Assembly: GCA_007693555.1 (NCBI GenBank)
Contig: REDJ01000113.1
Span: forward strand, 1-61,056
From: Bacteroidota bacterium
GTDB lineage: Bacteria; Bacteroidota; Bacteroidia; Bacteroidales; UBA7960
Direction: 5' to 3'
Length of the DNA: 61,056 bases
The notes under the pieces are model-generated. The model was not told the origin of the DNA. It ran no database searches and saw only the letters and a program-made list of their open reading frames with translations. Both the position numbers and the translations under genes were made by a program. This document shows positions 17,959 through 28,120 of the stretch, piece after piece. How positions within the stretch are numbered: the stretch's first letter is position 1; each line of letters opens with the position of its first letter.

Positions 17959-20900
17959 TTATTGAACAATCAGTTTTTTATTGATGATTTCGGTACCATT
18001 ATCAATCTGGATAAGGTAAATACCCGCTTTAACTTCATTTAAGTCAATTTCAACCTGTGACTGATTATCTGAGACCTCCGGGCTTATTTGCCTGATAGCC
18101 TGCCCAAGATGATTGAAAAGCGAAATGCTTGTATTGCTGAAGTTTCCATCCTCAAATCTGACAGTAACATGATTTTGAGCTGGATTTGGATATACGTTGA
18201 TTGTGCCCTGGGTAAACTGTTCAACTGATGTTACATCCAGTGGCAGCATAGTTTCAGTTAATACAATATCTTTGCTGTTCATAAAAACAGAGCCACTTAC
18301 AGATTGATAACCTTCAGCACTGATTTCATAACTATGTATTCCGTTTGGCAGATGTTCTACTTCAATACCATCAATTACTTCACCGTTAACTTTGATGACA
18401 GCATTTTCAAATGGCTCTCCATCTGCATCCACAACATTGAACATTACACCAAAAACACGTTCAACAAGGACTTCAGCAACAGCGTTTAGGTCATGAACGA
18501 CAAAAATACCATCAACAACGGGCTTGTGTTTATAAGCTGAAAAATTATAGAAATGACTTCCTGCTGTAAGAAAAAACTCAACCTCACCTTGCTCATCGGT
18601 TTCCTTGGTTTCTTCATTTACTTCAATAATGGCTCCTTCTACAACTTCATCCAATTGATTTATCACACGTAGTGTAACATCTCTTTCTGCCAGCTCATAA
18701 TGTACAATTACTTTCCAGGTACTATTGGGCACATATGCATATTGAGTGTTTGACCCTGAACCGCCCCACGTGCGGAAAACATGCAGCTCAAATTCAATAT
18801 CACCTCCGGTTTCAACTCCGTTGGCAATAGTAAGGCCGGTTCGATTGTATTCATGTGTGCCGCCTGAGTTTTGGCTGGGCCCCTGGGCTACTGAACTTTC
18901 GGTAGTTCCTCCTTCGGTTACACACCGCAGGAATGACCTTTGTTCACTCATCCAGCCACCACCTTGCGAAGTAATTTTATATTCAACATCCACAGAATTT
19001 ATAATGGCACCCTCAGGAATGTTAACTGTTAAAACACCCGGATTTAAAGCGCTACTGCCCGTTGTAACATTTGTGTTATAGGTAGAAGGAATATCACCAT
19101 CAGAGTAAACAGGAGCAAGACCTATGACAAGGTCCATTGTTTCTTCAAAAACATAAGGTCCTGAGTTGACTGACATGTCAAGTACAGCTATATTCTCAAG
19201 AGGTGTTTGTGCCAGTGCAGTTACCTGAAAACTAACATTGAAAGTTTCTTCAGGTTCCAGACCTGAAAGTTCAAATTCTGTATCACCTCCAAAAGTTATC
19301 CAGGGACTATTGGATTCAACATTGAATACGATGTCTTCAGTAATCTGCTGGCCTGTATTTTTTATCGGTATGATAATATAAGCTGTTTCACCCGGATCCA
19401 GTCGTCCGTTATCATTTCCGAATTCACTGTCATCTACAATCATTTCCAAAAATTCTATGCGGGGAGCATAGGCGGAAATTGAAAAACTGCTTCTCCAGGC
19501 ATCCTCACTATCAGGAGATGTAACATACAAGGTAAATTGAATTTCGTAACTACCGGGTATAATTTCAGATACATCAAAGCTGAAAATATCAGTAAATTCA
19601 ATGATTTCACCTGCCTCAAAGTCACCTAGATCTGCAATGGAGTCTGTAAAAGTAATAAATTCAGAATCGGAGCTAATGGTTACACTTGCATCAGTAACAA
19701 CATCCTCTGTGGGATTTTCAAATGACATACCCAGTAAAATTGTTTCAGTCGGATTTATTTTACCGTCATTATTTCCGGCTTCGTCATTAACAGTGTGGGC
19801 AACATAGCGTATTCCCATAAAAGGTGTCGCTTCAATTGCAGCAAGCGCATCTACACGGCCACTGCCAAAAGTGTTACTTTTTCCTGTTGCCAGAGGAAGA
19901 GCAGTTTCTTCTAGAATCTGACTGATTTGCTCGGGAGTCAGATTTGGGTTTTTTGATAGCATAAGGGCCATAACTCCCGCTACTGCAGGCGTGGCCATGG
20001 ATGTACCGCTTTTTGTGGTATATCCGGTATTGTTGTTATGTGTCAATGATAAAATATTGCTACCGGGAGCTACCACATCGGGAAGAATCAGCCCTGTACC
20101 GGGGTTAAACGGGTAGTCGTTAAAAGGCGCTATATTCTGCCATGTCACAGGTCCTTTACTTGAGAAACTGGAAATTGCATCGGTATTTGTGGTTGAGCCT
20201 ACAGTAACAACTGCAGAATTTGTTCCGGGAGCCAATTGGTCAGGATGAGTCCAGGGTGCAGGTATATCACCGGGTGTCCTTACATTGGATGGTGGACCTC
20301 CCCATCCACCTTCATTTCCGGCTGCTACAGCAGCAATAACCCCTGCTTCCATAGCATTTGTCATTGCAATACGCCATGCAGCTCTGTCAGGGTTCCATGA
20401 GTGCTGCCAGCCCAGTGAAAGGCTCATGATATGAGCACCATAATCTACAGAAAACTGGATTCCTGCCCATACCCCGGCTTCAGTACCTCCGCCGGTATCA
20501 CCTAAAACTTTAAGAGCCATTATGGTAGCACCGGGAGCTATACCTGTTGTGGTACCTGCTGTGCCATTGCCCGCTACTGTACCCGCACAGTGAGTACCAT
20601 GACTTTGATTGTCACTGGTGTCATAATTGTTATTGACAAAATTATAACCGTGGTTGGGATAGTTAGGGTGTACCCACATTCTGCCGGCCAGGTCCAAATG
20701 ATTGGGGTTGACTCCTGTGTCCAAAACAGCTACTACAATTCCCTCACCAATGAAGCCTTGATCCCAGACTTCAGGAGCGTTAACAAGGTCAACATTCCAT
20801 GCAGTATTAGGATTGAAGTCCAATGCATCGGGCTCAGCCAGGGGAGCTGAAATTTCTTCAAGGTCAAGAACTTGTCTTACCTGATCGTAATCTATTCTGG

Positions 20901-21309
20901 CTATACCCGGCATTTCTGCAAGTTGTTGAATAACCTCAGGTGTAGCGTAACAATTGATAAGATTCACAATCCAAAGTTGCATAACCTGTTGCACATTCAA
21001 ACTTTTTTCCTGATTTGTCAAAAATGCCATTATATCTTTCTGACTTTCTTTGGAAAAGTTTTTTAACTCGTTTACAACAATCTCTCTTCTCAATTCACGG
21101 TCTGCAATGCCTGTGGTTTTTGCATTCATCAATTCCGCATCATATTGTTCCTCCAAACGGATATTGATCCGGATCATGTCACCGGATTTGTAATCATTTA
21201 ATCTTTCCTGCAGATTTGACGTTATTACACTTTGCGCCATAACAGGATTTATGCCCGCAAAAATGACAACGAGCATAGCTTTAATAATGGTAAATTTTAA
21301 AAATCGCAT
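17959..21309 (-). CDS. Secreted subtilisin-like (S8) protease with T9SS sorting domain
   Basis: Secreted serine protease of 1116 residues, second of two in the window. After a signal peptide (MAQ cleavage near residue 26) and propeptide comes the S8 domain with the triad Asp197 (AVLDTGVNPNH), His237 (SHGTHCAGT) and Ser437 (KSGTSMATP), and the oxyanion segment AAVAAGNEGG. Beyond about residue 500 are CARDB/beta-sandwich-like domains (repeated 'DDSEFGNDNGRLDPGETA' type segments), a P-domain-like region (about 740-870), carboxypeptidase-regulatory-like beta domains, and a T9SS type A tail (INVYPNPAQNHVTVRF ... KAGIYLIQIDNG). Its tail domains differ from the plus-strand protease at 10.2 kb, so the pair is not a simple duplication. 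Own terminator at 17904-17939. Confidence 0.93.
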   Translation of the reverse strand: MRFLKFTIIKAMLVVIFAGINPVMAQSVITSNLQERLNDYKSGDMIRINIRLEEQYDAELMNAKTTGIADRELRREIVVNELKNFSKESQKDIMAFLTNQEKSLNVQQVMQLWIVNLINCYATPEVIQQLAEMPGIARIDYDQVRQVLDLEEISAPLAEPDALDFNPNTAWNVDLVNAPEVWDQGFIGEGIVVAVLDTGVNPNHLDLAGRMWVHPNYPNHGYNFVNNNYDTSDNQSHGTHCAGTVAGNGTAGTTTGIAPGATIMALKVLGDTGGGTEAGVWAGIQFSVDYGAHIMSLSLGWQHSWNPDRAAWRIAMTNAMEAGVIAAVAAGNEGGWGGPPSNVRTPGDIPAPWTHPDQLAPGTNSAVVTVGSTTNTDAISSFSSKGPVTWQNIAPFNDYPFNPGTGLILPDVVAPGSNILSLTHNNNTGYTTKSGTSMATPAVAGVMALMLSKNPNLTPEQISQILEETALPLATGKSNTFGSGRVDALAAIEATPFMGIRYVAHTVNDEAGNNDGKINPTETILLGMSFENPTEDVVTDASVTISSDSEFITFTDSIADLGDFEAGEIIEFTDIFSFDVSEIIPGSYEIQFTLYVTSPDSEDAWRSSFSISAYAPRIEFLEMIVDDSEFGNDNGRLDPGETAYIIIPIKNTGQQITEDIVFNVESNSPWITFGGDTEFELSGLEPEETFNVSFQVTALAQTPLENIAVLDMSVNSGPYVFEETMDLVIGLAPVYSDGDIPSTYNTNVTTGSSALNPGVLTVNIPEGAIINSVDVEYKITSQGGGWMSEQRSFLRCVTEGGTTESSVAQGPSQNSGGTHEYNRTGLTIANGVETGGDIEFELHVFRTWGGSGSNTQYAYVPNSTWKVIVHYELAERDVTLRVINQLDEVVEGAIIEVNEETKETDEQGEVEFFLTAGSHFYNFSAYKHKPVVDGIFVVHDLNAVAEVLVERVFGVMFNVVDADGEPFENAVIKVNGEVIDGIEVEHLPNGIHSYEISAEGYQSVSGSVFMNSKDIVLTETMLPLDVTSVEQFTQGTINVYPNPAQNHVTVRFEDGNFSNTSISLFNHLGQAIRQISPEVSDNQSQVEIDLNEVKAGIYLIQIDNGTEIINKKLIVQ

Positions 21310-21702
21310 ATTTTTTAATTAAATGGATAAGTTGTTTAAGCTGCTTATATGAACATCAGCCTATGTTAAATGTTTAAAATATTTGATAAAAGTATCAATG
21401 AATAAAAGGCATGCAAGGTACAAAATTTTCTTTCCATAAGAAAATAGTATATATCATTTTTATCTAAATAAACTTTTTTAAGGAGTTAATACATCGCTTT
21501 TAAACTGAATAGTTCATGAAATATCCTTTGGCTTAAACAGTCGTTTTTTTAGTATTTTTTTAGAATTAAACCTGCTCTTTTGTCTTAGGTAATTCAAAAA
21601 ATATGAAGATTATTTATTTCCGTTTCCAATTAAACAATAAGAACTATTTTTGCTTGTTCAGTATGTAAAGGTTTTAAATCTTAAAAATTATCTACTCAAT
21701 AT
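21310..21702. other. 393 bp divergent intergenic region
   Basis: AT-rich region between the minus-strand S8 protease and the plus-strand BatA-like gene. The only signal I can support is the -7 box at 21645-21653 facing the BatA-like gene. I see no matching box for the protease gene, no hairpin with a T-run and no ORF. Confidence 0.5.
21645..21653 (+). promoter_or_regulatory. Bacteroidota-type -7 box TATTTTTGC
   Basis: Fits the TAnnTTTGC consensus of the Bacteroidota primary sigma factor and lies 50 bp before the BatA-like gene. No clear TTG -33 element at the usual spacing. Confidence 0.4.
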
Positions 21703-23745
21703 ATGAGTTTTTTATATCCCTGGTTTTTACTGGCATTAAGTGCAATAAGTATCCCAATAATTATTCACTTGTTTCATTTCCGCCGGTTTCGGAAAATATA
21801 TTTTTCCAATATCCGGTTCTTAGAACAAATAACCGATGAAACACAAAAGCAGGCCCGCCTTAAGCATCTGCTTGTTCTTATTTCAAGAATTCTTGCAATA
21901 ATTTTCCTGGTAATGGCATTTGCCAGGCCTTATATTCCTGCGGATGAGGGTTTAGTTATGGCTGAAAATAACTATGTAAGTGTTTTTATTGACAACTCCT
22001 TCAGCATGGAAGCAAGCTCTTCTTATGGTACACTTCTTGACCATGCAAAGGTGACTGCCGGTGAAATTGCCCAAACATTTGAACCTTCTGACGGGTTTCA
22101 GTTACTAACAAATGACCTGGAAGGACGTCATCAGCGTTTTGTAAGCAGGGAGGAATTTCTTTCTATGGTGTCGCAGGTTGATTTCAGTCCCAATGTCAGA
22201 ATGTTATCCCAAATATTTGATCGTCAGAAAACTCTTATGCACGAGGAAGGTATCATTAGCAATGCATGGTCATTTGTATTAAGTGATTTTCAAATAAATA
22301 TCAGTGACTGGGAAAACTTTGATCCGGATACCTTGATCAACCAGGTTCTCATTCCATTTCAGACTCAAAGACCATCTAACCTTTTTATTGATTCTGTCTG
22401 GATTGATAATCCTGTAAGAATGCGCGGTCAGGTATTAACCGTTAATGTAAGGATATATAACGACTCTTCAGAACCATTACAGAACCAACCAGTGCGTTTG
22501 TATGTAAACGAAGTGCAGAGATCGGTTGCAACCTTTGATATAAGAGCCGGTTCATATGTTGACGTTTCGCTAACCTATACACTGGATAATACCTCTAACC
22601 AGGCAGGGTATATTGAAATATCTGACTATCCGGTAACTTTTGACGACAGGTTTTACTTCGCCTTTCAGTTAAGTGACCAGATACCTGTACTTGTTATAAA
22701 TCAGGATCAGCCCAATCCGTTTTTGAATGCATTGTTTTCAACAGATACAAGTTTTATTTTCAGAAATACAAATGTGACGGCAATTGATTTTTCTGTTTTT
22801 CCTGCCCAAAATCTCATTATTCTTAATGAATTGCGAAGTATTGGTGAAGGTCTGGCACTTGAACTCAGAAGATACGTGGAAGCCGGTGGCAATCTGCTCA
22901 TTTTTCCTTCACCCAATGCTGACTTAACTTCTTATAACGCACTCTTGTCGGCCATGAATGTGAACGGTTTTCTTGAAACAGATACCGTTTCAACAAGGGT
23001 TACGGGACTGAATGAACTTCATCCCATTTACTCCGGTGTGTTTGAAAGAATTCCTGAAAACATTGATTTACCAAGGGTTGAACAGTACTTTGTAATTACC
23101 AGACATACAGAAGCTCGCGATAATTATCTTATGCAACTGCAAAATGGAAACTACTTTTTTGTATCCGTACCATCAGGACAGGGGCAGGTATTTTTATCTT
23201 CTGTGCCTGCCAATGATCAGTTCAGCAATTTTCCGCGGCACGCCATGTTTGTACCAACCCTTTATAATATTGGCCTTCACAGTGCCTCTTTTCATCCTTT
23301 GTTTTATACTATTGGAAAAGATCAGGCAATAAATGTTCGTGGCAATGCAATGCCTTCAGAGGGGTTGTACCGGATACAGGGGAGAAATATGGAAATCATC
23401 CCGGAAATAAGAAACATCGGTACAATCACCAATCTGATTGTTCACGATCAGATTGGTGAAGCCGGAAATTATCGTTTGAAAACCGATGATGAGAATTTGC
23501 GAGTACTTTCATTTAACTATGACAGACGTGAATCTCTCCTTGATAGCTACAATGCATCGGATATCAATTCTTTGAACTATGTCAGAGAAAATGATAATGT
23601 TTCGGTACTGGAACCGGGAATCATTTCATTTGATAAACAGATGGAAGCTTTTATGGGTGGCAGGCAGCTTTGGAAAATATTTGTTTTACTTGGCATTTTG
23701 TTTTTACTGACAGAAGTTTTATTGCTCAGGTTTATGAAAGGATAG
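21703..23745 (+). CDS. BatA-domain membrane protein (von Willebrand/aerotolerance-type)
   Basis: Membrane protein of 680 residues beginning with the double-helix BatA N-terminal module (MSFLYPWFLLALSAISIPIIIHLF-type start, then RRFRKIYFSNIRFL and a second helix LVLISRILAIIFLVMAFARP). A vWA-like domain follows (VFIDNSFSMEA, a degenerate MIDAS), then beta-sandwich segments and a glutamine-amidotransferase-like fold region (LVINQDQPNPFL, LRRYVEAGGNLLIF). A last helix lies near the C-terminus (LFVLLGILFLLTEVLLL-like). Bacteroidota carry such proteins near MoxR/Bat genes, where they are linked to envelope integrity and stress. Here no MoxR or other Bat gene is adjacent, so the function remains open. 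Confidence 0.8.
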   Translation: MSFLYPWFLLALSAISIPIIIHLFHFRRFRKIYFSNIRFLEQITDETQKQARLKHLLVLISRILAIIFLVMAFARPYIPADEGLVMAENNYVSVFIDNSFSMEASSSYGTLLDHAKVTAGEIAQTFEPSDGFQLLTNDLEGRHQRFVSREEFLSMVSQVDFSPNVRMLSQIFDRQKTLMHEEGIISNAWSFVLSDFQINISDWENFDPDTLINQVLIPFQTQRPSNLFIDSVWIDNPVRMRGQVLTVNVRIYNDSSEPLQNQPVRLYVNEVQRSVATFDIRAGSYVDVSLTYTLDNTSNQAGYIEISDYPVTFDDRFYFAFQLSDQIPVLVINQDQPNPFLNALFSTDTSFIFRNTNVTAIDFSVFPAQNLIILNELRSIGEGLALELRRYVEAGGNLLIFPSPNADLTSYNALLSAMNVNGFLETDTVSTRVTGLNELHPIYSGVFERIPENIDLPRVEQYFVITRHTEARDNYLMQLQNGNYFFVSVPSGQGQVFLSSVPANDQFSNFPRHAMFVPTLYNIGLHSASFHPLFYTIGKDQAINVRGNAMPSEGLYRIQGRNMEIIPEIRNIGTITNLIVHDQIGEAGNYRLKTDDENLRVLSFNYDRRESLLDSYNASDINSLNYVRENDNVSVLEPGIISFDKQMEAFMGGRQLWKIFVLLGILFLLTEVLLLRFMKG

Positions 23746-23874
23746 TATTTTGTCAGATTATTTCAGTCAATGCTTTTTGCATAAATTTCAGACAACCAGA
23801 ATATTATGTTTTGTTGTTAAATTCCGGTTAGCTAGAACATTGGAGTTTTACCTCAAAAGGCAGCCAATTATTAT

Positions 23875-23883
23875 TACCTTTGC
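23875..23883 (+). promoter_or_regulatory. -7 box TACCTTTGC upstream of parC
   Basis: Matches TAnnTTTGC, about 100 bp before the ParC start. No convincing -33 TTG at normal spacing. Confidence 0.4.
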
Positions 23884-23985
23884 ACCACTTTAACAGGCTG
23901 AAGAACTGCTAAACCCAATATTACCGAAAACCCTTAGAAATAAACAGATACAGGGTTTGCAATTAATTTATTTTGTTACGGATAG

Positions 23986-26814
23986 ATGGACGAAAATTTA
24001 GATAATTTACCGGAAAATACTCAGGAAGGCGAGATGTCCGAAAATTTATCACCGGATGGTTCAGATGTGGAACCTTCCGACAGGGTTACCAAAATATCCG
24101 GGATGTATGAAGACTGGTTTCTGGATTATGCCTCCTATGTAATTCTTGAGCGCGCCGTACCGGAAATTCTGGATGGATTAAAACCTGTTCAGAGAAGAAT
24201 TCTGCATGCCATGAAAGAGCTTGATGATGGGCGATACAACAAAGTGGCCAATATCATCGGGCATACTATGAAATATCATCCCCATGGAGATGCGGCCATA
24301 GGAGATGCCCTTGTTCAGTTAGGTCAAAAGGATATTTTGATTGATACCCAGGGTAACTGGGGTAATATATTAACCGGCGACAGCTCTGCTGCCCCAAGAT
24401 ATATTGAGGCAAGACTATCAAAGTTTGCCCTGGATGTGGTGTTTAACCCAAAAACAACTTCCTGGAAAAATTCCTACGATGGTCGTAATAAAGAACCTCT
24501 AACTCTTCCGGTAAAATTCCCACTGCTGCTCGCCCAGGGAGTGGAAGGTATTGCTGTAGGCCTTGCCAGTAAAATAATGCCCCATAATTTCAATGAACTC
24601 ATAGATGCTTCTATCTCATATCTGAAGGGGGGGAAGGTTGAGATTTATCCGGATTTTTTAACCGGTGGGCAGGCCGATTTCTCAAAATACAATGACGGGC
24701 TTCGTGGCGGCAAAGTAAGAGTAAGAGCAAAAATCAGTATTCTGGATAAAAAAACACTGGTAATTTCCGAAATTCCATTTGCCACTACAACAGTAAGCCT
24801 CATTGACAGCATTGTGAATGCCAATGATAAAGGTAAAATCAAGATTAAAAAGATTGAAGATAATACTGCTCAGAATGTTGAAATAATTGTGCACCTTGCC
24901 CCCAATATTTCTCCTGACCAGGCTATTGATGCTTTATATGCTTTTACCGATTGCGAAGTGAGTATCTCTCCCAATTGCTGTGTGATTGAAGGCAGCAAAC
25001 CACGTTTCGTAGGAGTTAGTGAAATACTTGCTATTTCAGCCGACCATACTGTGGAATTGCTCAAAAAGGAACTGGAGATAGAAAAGCATGAGCTACTTGA
25101 ACAATTACTCTTTTCAAGCCTTGAGAAAATATTTATTGAAAACCGGATTTATCGTGATATTGAGGAATGTGAAACCTGGGAAGCAGTTATCGAAACCATT
25201 GATAAAGGCCTGGAACCTTATAAAAAACAGTTTTACCGCGAAATCACCCACGATGATATCGTTCATCTGACCGAAATTAAAATCAAAAGGATTTCAAAGT
25301 ATGATACCCTAAAGGCTGATGAAATTATTCGCAATCTTGAGGAAAAACTTAAGCGGGTTAACAAAAATCTGGAAAACCTCATTGGCTTTGCCATTGCTTA
25401 TTACAAAAGGATAAAGGAAAAGTATGGCAAGGGTCGTGAACGCAAAACAGAAATCCGTTCTTTTGAAAATATTGAAGCTACCCGGGTGGCGGTGGCCAAC
25501 GAAAAATTATATGTAAACCGCACCGAAGGTTTTGCAGGTATAAGCCTGAAGAAAGATGAATTTGTTTGTGATTGTTCTGATATAGATGATATTATTGTCT
25601 TCAGGGGTGACGGTACATTTGTTGTTACCAAAGTTTCAGAAAAATCTTTTGTAGGAAAGGATATTATCCATATTGCGGTATTTGAAAAAAATGATGACCG
25701 TACCATCTACAATATGATATACCAGGATGGAACCAAAGGCCCTGTGTATATGAAAAGATTTTTCGTAAAAGGTGTTACCCGTGACAAAGAATATGGGCTT
25801 ACCAAAGGTACAAAAGGAACCAAAGTACTCTATTTCACCGCCAACCCAAATGGAGAAGCAGAAATCGTAACCGTTTACCTGCGGCATAAACCCAAGCTTA
25901 AAAAACCGGTTTTCGATCTTGATTTTAAAGATTTGGCCATCAAAGGTCGAAGTGCTTCCGGAAACCAGTTAACAAAGCATCAGGTACGCAAGGTTGTTTT
26001 AAAAGACCAGGGTGTATCTACATTGAGCGCACTCAATATATGGTTTGATGAAAATGTCCTCAGGTTGAATGTGGATAAAAGGGGAGAGTTTATTGGTGCA
26101 TTCAAAGGAGATGATAAGATTTTGTCAATATTCCAGTCGGGTAATTTCAGAACTACGGGTTATGAGCTGTCATTACATTTTGAAAACCTGCCATTGCTCA
26201 TTGAGAAATATAATCCGGAGCGAATTGTTTCAGTAGTATATCTTGACGGAGAATCAGGACATTACTATATTAAACGATTTCATCCTGAACTTTCTGAGAA
26301 GTTTCAGAGTTTAATTGGTGAGCATCCTGCAAACCGGCTGATTGCTATCAATGTTTCAAAATACCCCAGGTTGAAAATTAATCTTTTACCAGAAGGCAGA
26401 AAGCAAAAAACGGATGAAATAATAGATGTGCATGATTTTATCGGTATCAAGAGCTACAGGGCGAAAGGAAAAAGACTGACAACCAACAAGGTGGAAAGCA
26501 TGGAATGGCTTGAACCTGAAATACCGGATGAACCTGAAACTTCTGCTGAGCCTGAAGAAACAAAGGAAACTTTGGAGCAGGAAGAAAACGAAGATATCTT
26601 AGTTGAAACAGAAGCTGCACCAACTGAAACAGAAGCTGCACCAACTGAAACAGAAGATACCTCAGCTGAAACAGAAGATATCTCAACTGAAAAAAAAGTA
26701 ATTTCTAAAGATAAAAAACTGAAGAAAAAGAAGGAAAAAAAGGAAAAGAAGGAAAAGCCTAAATCCGGCAAAGGTGATGCTGAAGCCGGTCAAATAAGAA
26801 TTGATTTTGAATAA
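23986..26814 (+). CDS. parC: DNA topoisomerase IV subunit A (ParC/GyrA family)
   Basis: Type IIA topoisomerase A subunit, 942 residues, which cuts and rejoins DNA to unlink daughter chromosomes. The catalytic Tyr139 is in APRYIEARLSK, after the winged-helix motif KYHPHGDAAIGDALV. The core shows the Bacteroidota topoisomerase IV form rather than gyrase, and I see no GyrA-box (QRRGGRG-like) in the C-terminal half. The tail is unusual: from about residue 845 an acidic Pro/Glu/Thr segment with four heptapeptide repeats (TEAAPTE, TEAAPTE, TEDTSAE, TEDISTE), then a lysine block (KKLKKKKEKKEKKEK) and a short end. No parE gene lies next to it. The flavodiiron gene follows 24 bp later and may be co-transcribed. 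Confidence 0.9.
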   Translation: MDENLDNLPENTQEGEMSENLSPDGSDVEPSDRVTKISGMYEDWFLDYASYVILERAVPEILDGLKPVQRRILHAMKELDDGRYNKVANIIGHTMKYHPHGDAAIGDALVQLGQKDILIDTQGNWGNILTGDSSAAPRYIEARLSKFALDVVFNPKTTSWKNSYDGRNKEPLTLPVKFPLLLAQGVEGIAVGLASKIMPHNFNELIDASISYLKGGKVEIYPDFLTGGQADFSKYNDGLRGGKVRVRAKISILDKKTLVISEIPFATTTVSLIDSIVNANDKGKIKIKKIEDNTAQNVEIIVHLAPNISPDQAIDALYAFTDCEVSISPNCCVIEGSKPRFVGVSEILAISADHTVELLKKELEIEKHELLEQLLFSSLEKIFIENRIYRDIEECETWEAVIETIDKGLEPYKKQFYREITHDDIVHLTEIKIKRISKYDTLKADEIIRNLEEKLKRVNKNLENLIGFAIAYYKRIKEKYGKGRERKTEIRSFENIEATRVAVANEKLYVNRTEGFAGISLKKDEFVCDCSDIDDIIVFRGDGTFVVTKVSEKSFVGKDIIHIAVFEKNDDRTIYNMIYQDGTKGPVYMKRFFVKGVTRDKEYGLTKGTKGTKVLYFTANPNGEAEIVTVYLRHKPKLKKPVFDLDFKDLAIKGRSASGNQLTKHQVRKVVLKDQGVSTLSALNIWFDENVLRLNVDKRGEFIGAFKGDDKILSIFQSGNFRTTGYELSLHFENLPLLIEKYNPERIVSVVYLDGESGHYYIKRFHPELSEKFQSLIGEHPANRLIAINVSKYPRLKINLLPEGRKQKTDEIIDVHDFIGIKSYRAKGKRLTTNKVESMEWLEPEIPDEPETSAEPEETKETLEQEENEDILVETEAAPTETEAAPTETEDTSAETEDISTEKKVISKDKKLKKKKEKKEKKEKPKSGKGDAEAGQIRIDFE
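26608..26691 (+). repeat. Four tandem 21 bp repeats inside the parC tail
   Basis: The unit ACAGAAGCTGCACCAACTGA(A) occurs at 26608-26628 and 26629-26649. Two diverged copies follow, 26650-26670 and 26671-26691. Each encodes one heptapeptide of the form T-E-x-x-P/S-x-E, so copy-number change keeps the frame. Confidence 0.85.
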
Positions 26815-26838
26815 TAAAAATAAAAATCTGAATATACA

Positions 26839-28062
26839 ATGAAAGACCAAAAAGTACCCGATACCCAGGTTTTGGATATCAATGATGATGTAAAGTGGAT
26901 AGGTATCCTTGATTATGACATTGTCTCTTTTGATGTGGTTATGGAAACCGAATATGGTACCACCTACAACAGTTATTTTATCAATGCCGATAAAAAAGCA
27001 ATTGTGGAAACCAGTAAAGCTAAGTTTTGGGACAGTTATCTGGCTAAAATCAAACAAGTAACTGATCCGGCTGAAATTGAATATATCATACTGAACCATA
27101 CTGAGCCTGACCATAGTGGTAACCTGGAAAAATTACTGGAAATTGCACCCAAAGCAAAAGTAGTTGCCAGCCGCATTGCAATCAATTATCTGAAAGATTT
27201 CCTTGGTAAAAACTTTGACCATATTGTGGCAAAGGATGGCGATACTCTTGATTTGGGAAATAAAACCTTAAGGTTCATTTCAGCTCCTAATCTTCACTGG
27301 CCCGACAGCATGTATACTTACCTTGAGGAGGACAAATATTTGTTTACATGCGATTCTTTCGGCTGCCATTATTGCCATCATAAAATGTATGACGACCAGG
27401 TAGGAGATTTTGATAAGGCATTTAAGTATTATTTTGATGTGATTCTCAAACCTTTCAGCAAATTTATGCTGAAAGCCATTGAAAAAATCCGTCCTTTGGA
27501 AATTAAAGGTATTCTTACAGGACACGGGCCTTTGCTGTTGACACAATGGAAAAAGTGGGTTGATATTTCAGAAAAATACGCCACAGAAGCACTTACCCAA
27601 CCGGAAAAAACCCATGTTTTCATACCCTATGTTTCAGCGTATCAAAATACCGGCATCCTGGCAGAAAAAATTGCAGAAGGCATTAAATCAACCGGCGATT
27701 TTGAAATAGAAATTGCCGATATTGAAACCATGTCACTGGGTGATATTGATGAGCGCATTGCCAAAAGTAAAGGAATCATAGTGGGATGTCCTACCATAAA
27801 TCAGAATATTCTGCTGCCTATATACCGTATGTTTGCAGTAATCAGTCCCATACGCGACAAAGGAAAAGTTGCCGGCTCCTTCGGTTCATATGGCTGGAGT
27901 GGTGAGGCAACTAAGCTCATAAACTCTACACTCAACAATCTTAAACTGGATGTACTGGGCGAAGGAGTGTTTGTTAAATTTACCCCGCATGAGAATGAAT
28001 ATGAGTTAGCCAAAGAATACGGAAAACAAATAGGGCAAAAATTGGTTGCACAGGAAAACTAA
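26839..28062 (+). CDS. Flavodiiron protein (FprA-family A-type flavoprotein)
   Basis: Two-domain O2 or NO reductase of 407 residues. The metallo-beta-lactamase-like domain carries the diiron ligand motif His87-x-Glu89-x-Asp91-His92 (HTEPDHSGN), a further His near 153 (APNLHWPD), an Asp (TCDSFGCH) and a His (LTGHGP). The C-terminal flavodoxin-like domain (about 250-400) has the FMN loops ([44 protein letters not shown]). It has no rubredoxin or flavin reductase fusion, so a separate electron donor is needed. Such enzymes protect anaerobes from oxygen or nitric oxide. It lies 24 bp after parC. Confidence 0.95.
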   Translation: MKDQKVPDTQVLDINDDVKWIGILDYDIVSFDVVMETEYGTTYNSYFINADKKAIVETSKAKFWDSYLAKIKQVTDPAEIEYIILNHTEPDHSGNLEKLLEIAPKAKVVASRIAINYLKDFLGKNFDHIVAKDGDTLDLGNKTLRFISAPNLHWPDSMYTYLEEDKYLFTCDSFGCHYCHHKMYDDQVGDFDKAFKYYFDVILKPFSKFMLKAIEKIRPLEIKGILTGHGPLLLTQWKKWVDISEKYATEALTQPEKTHVFIPYVSAYQNTGILAEKIAEGIKSTGDFEIEIADIETMSLGDIDERIAKSKGIIVGCPTINQNILLPIYRMFAVISPIRDKGKVAGSFGSYGWSGEATKLINSTLNNLKLDVLGEGVFVKFTPHENEYELAKEYGKQIGQKLVAQEN

Positions 28063-28120
28063 ATAGAGGATATCCAGGTCAAACTACAATTATAGCTATA
28101 TCAGTTACGTTTATCTTTTG

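Noticed and set aside
26447-26771. Minus-strand ORFs opposite the parC tail (Ser/Phe- and Leu-rich)
   Set aside because: Mirror of the repetitive TE/K-rich coding sequence; composition explained by the sense strand.
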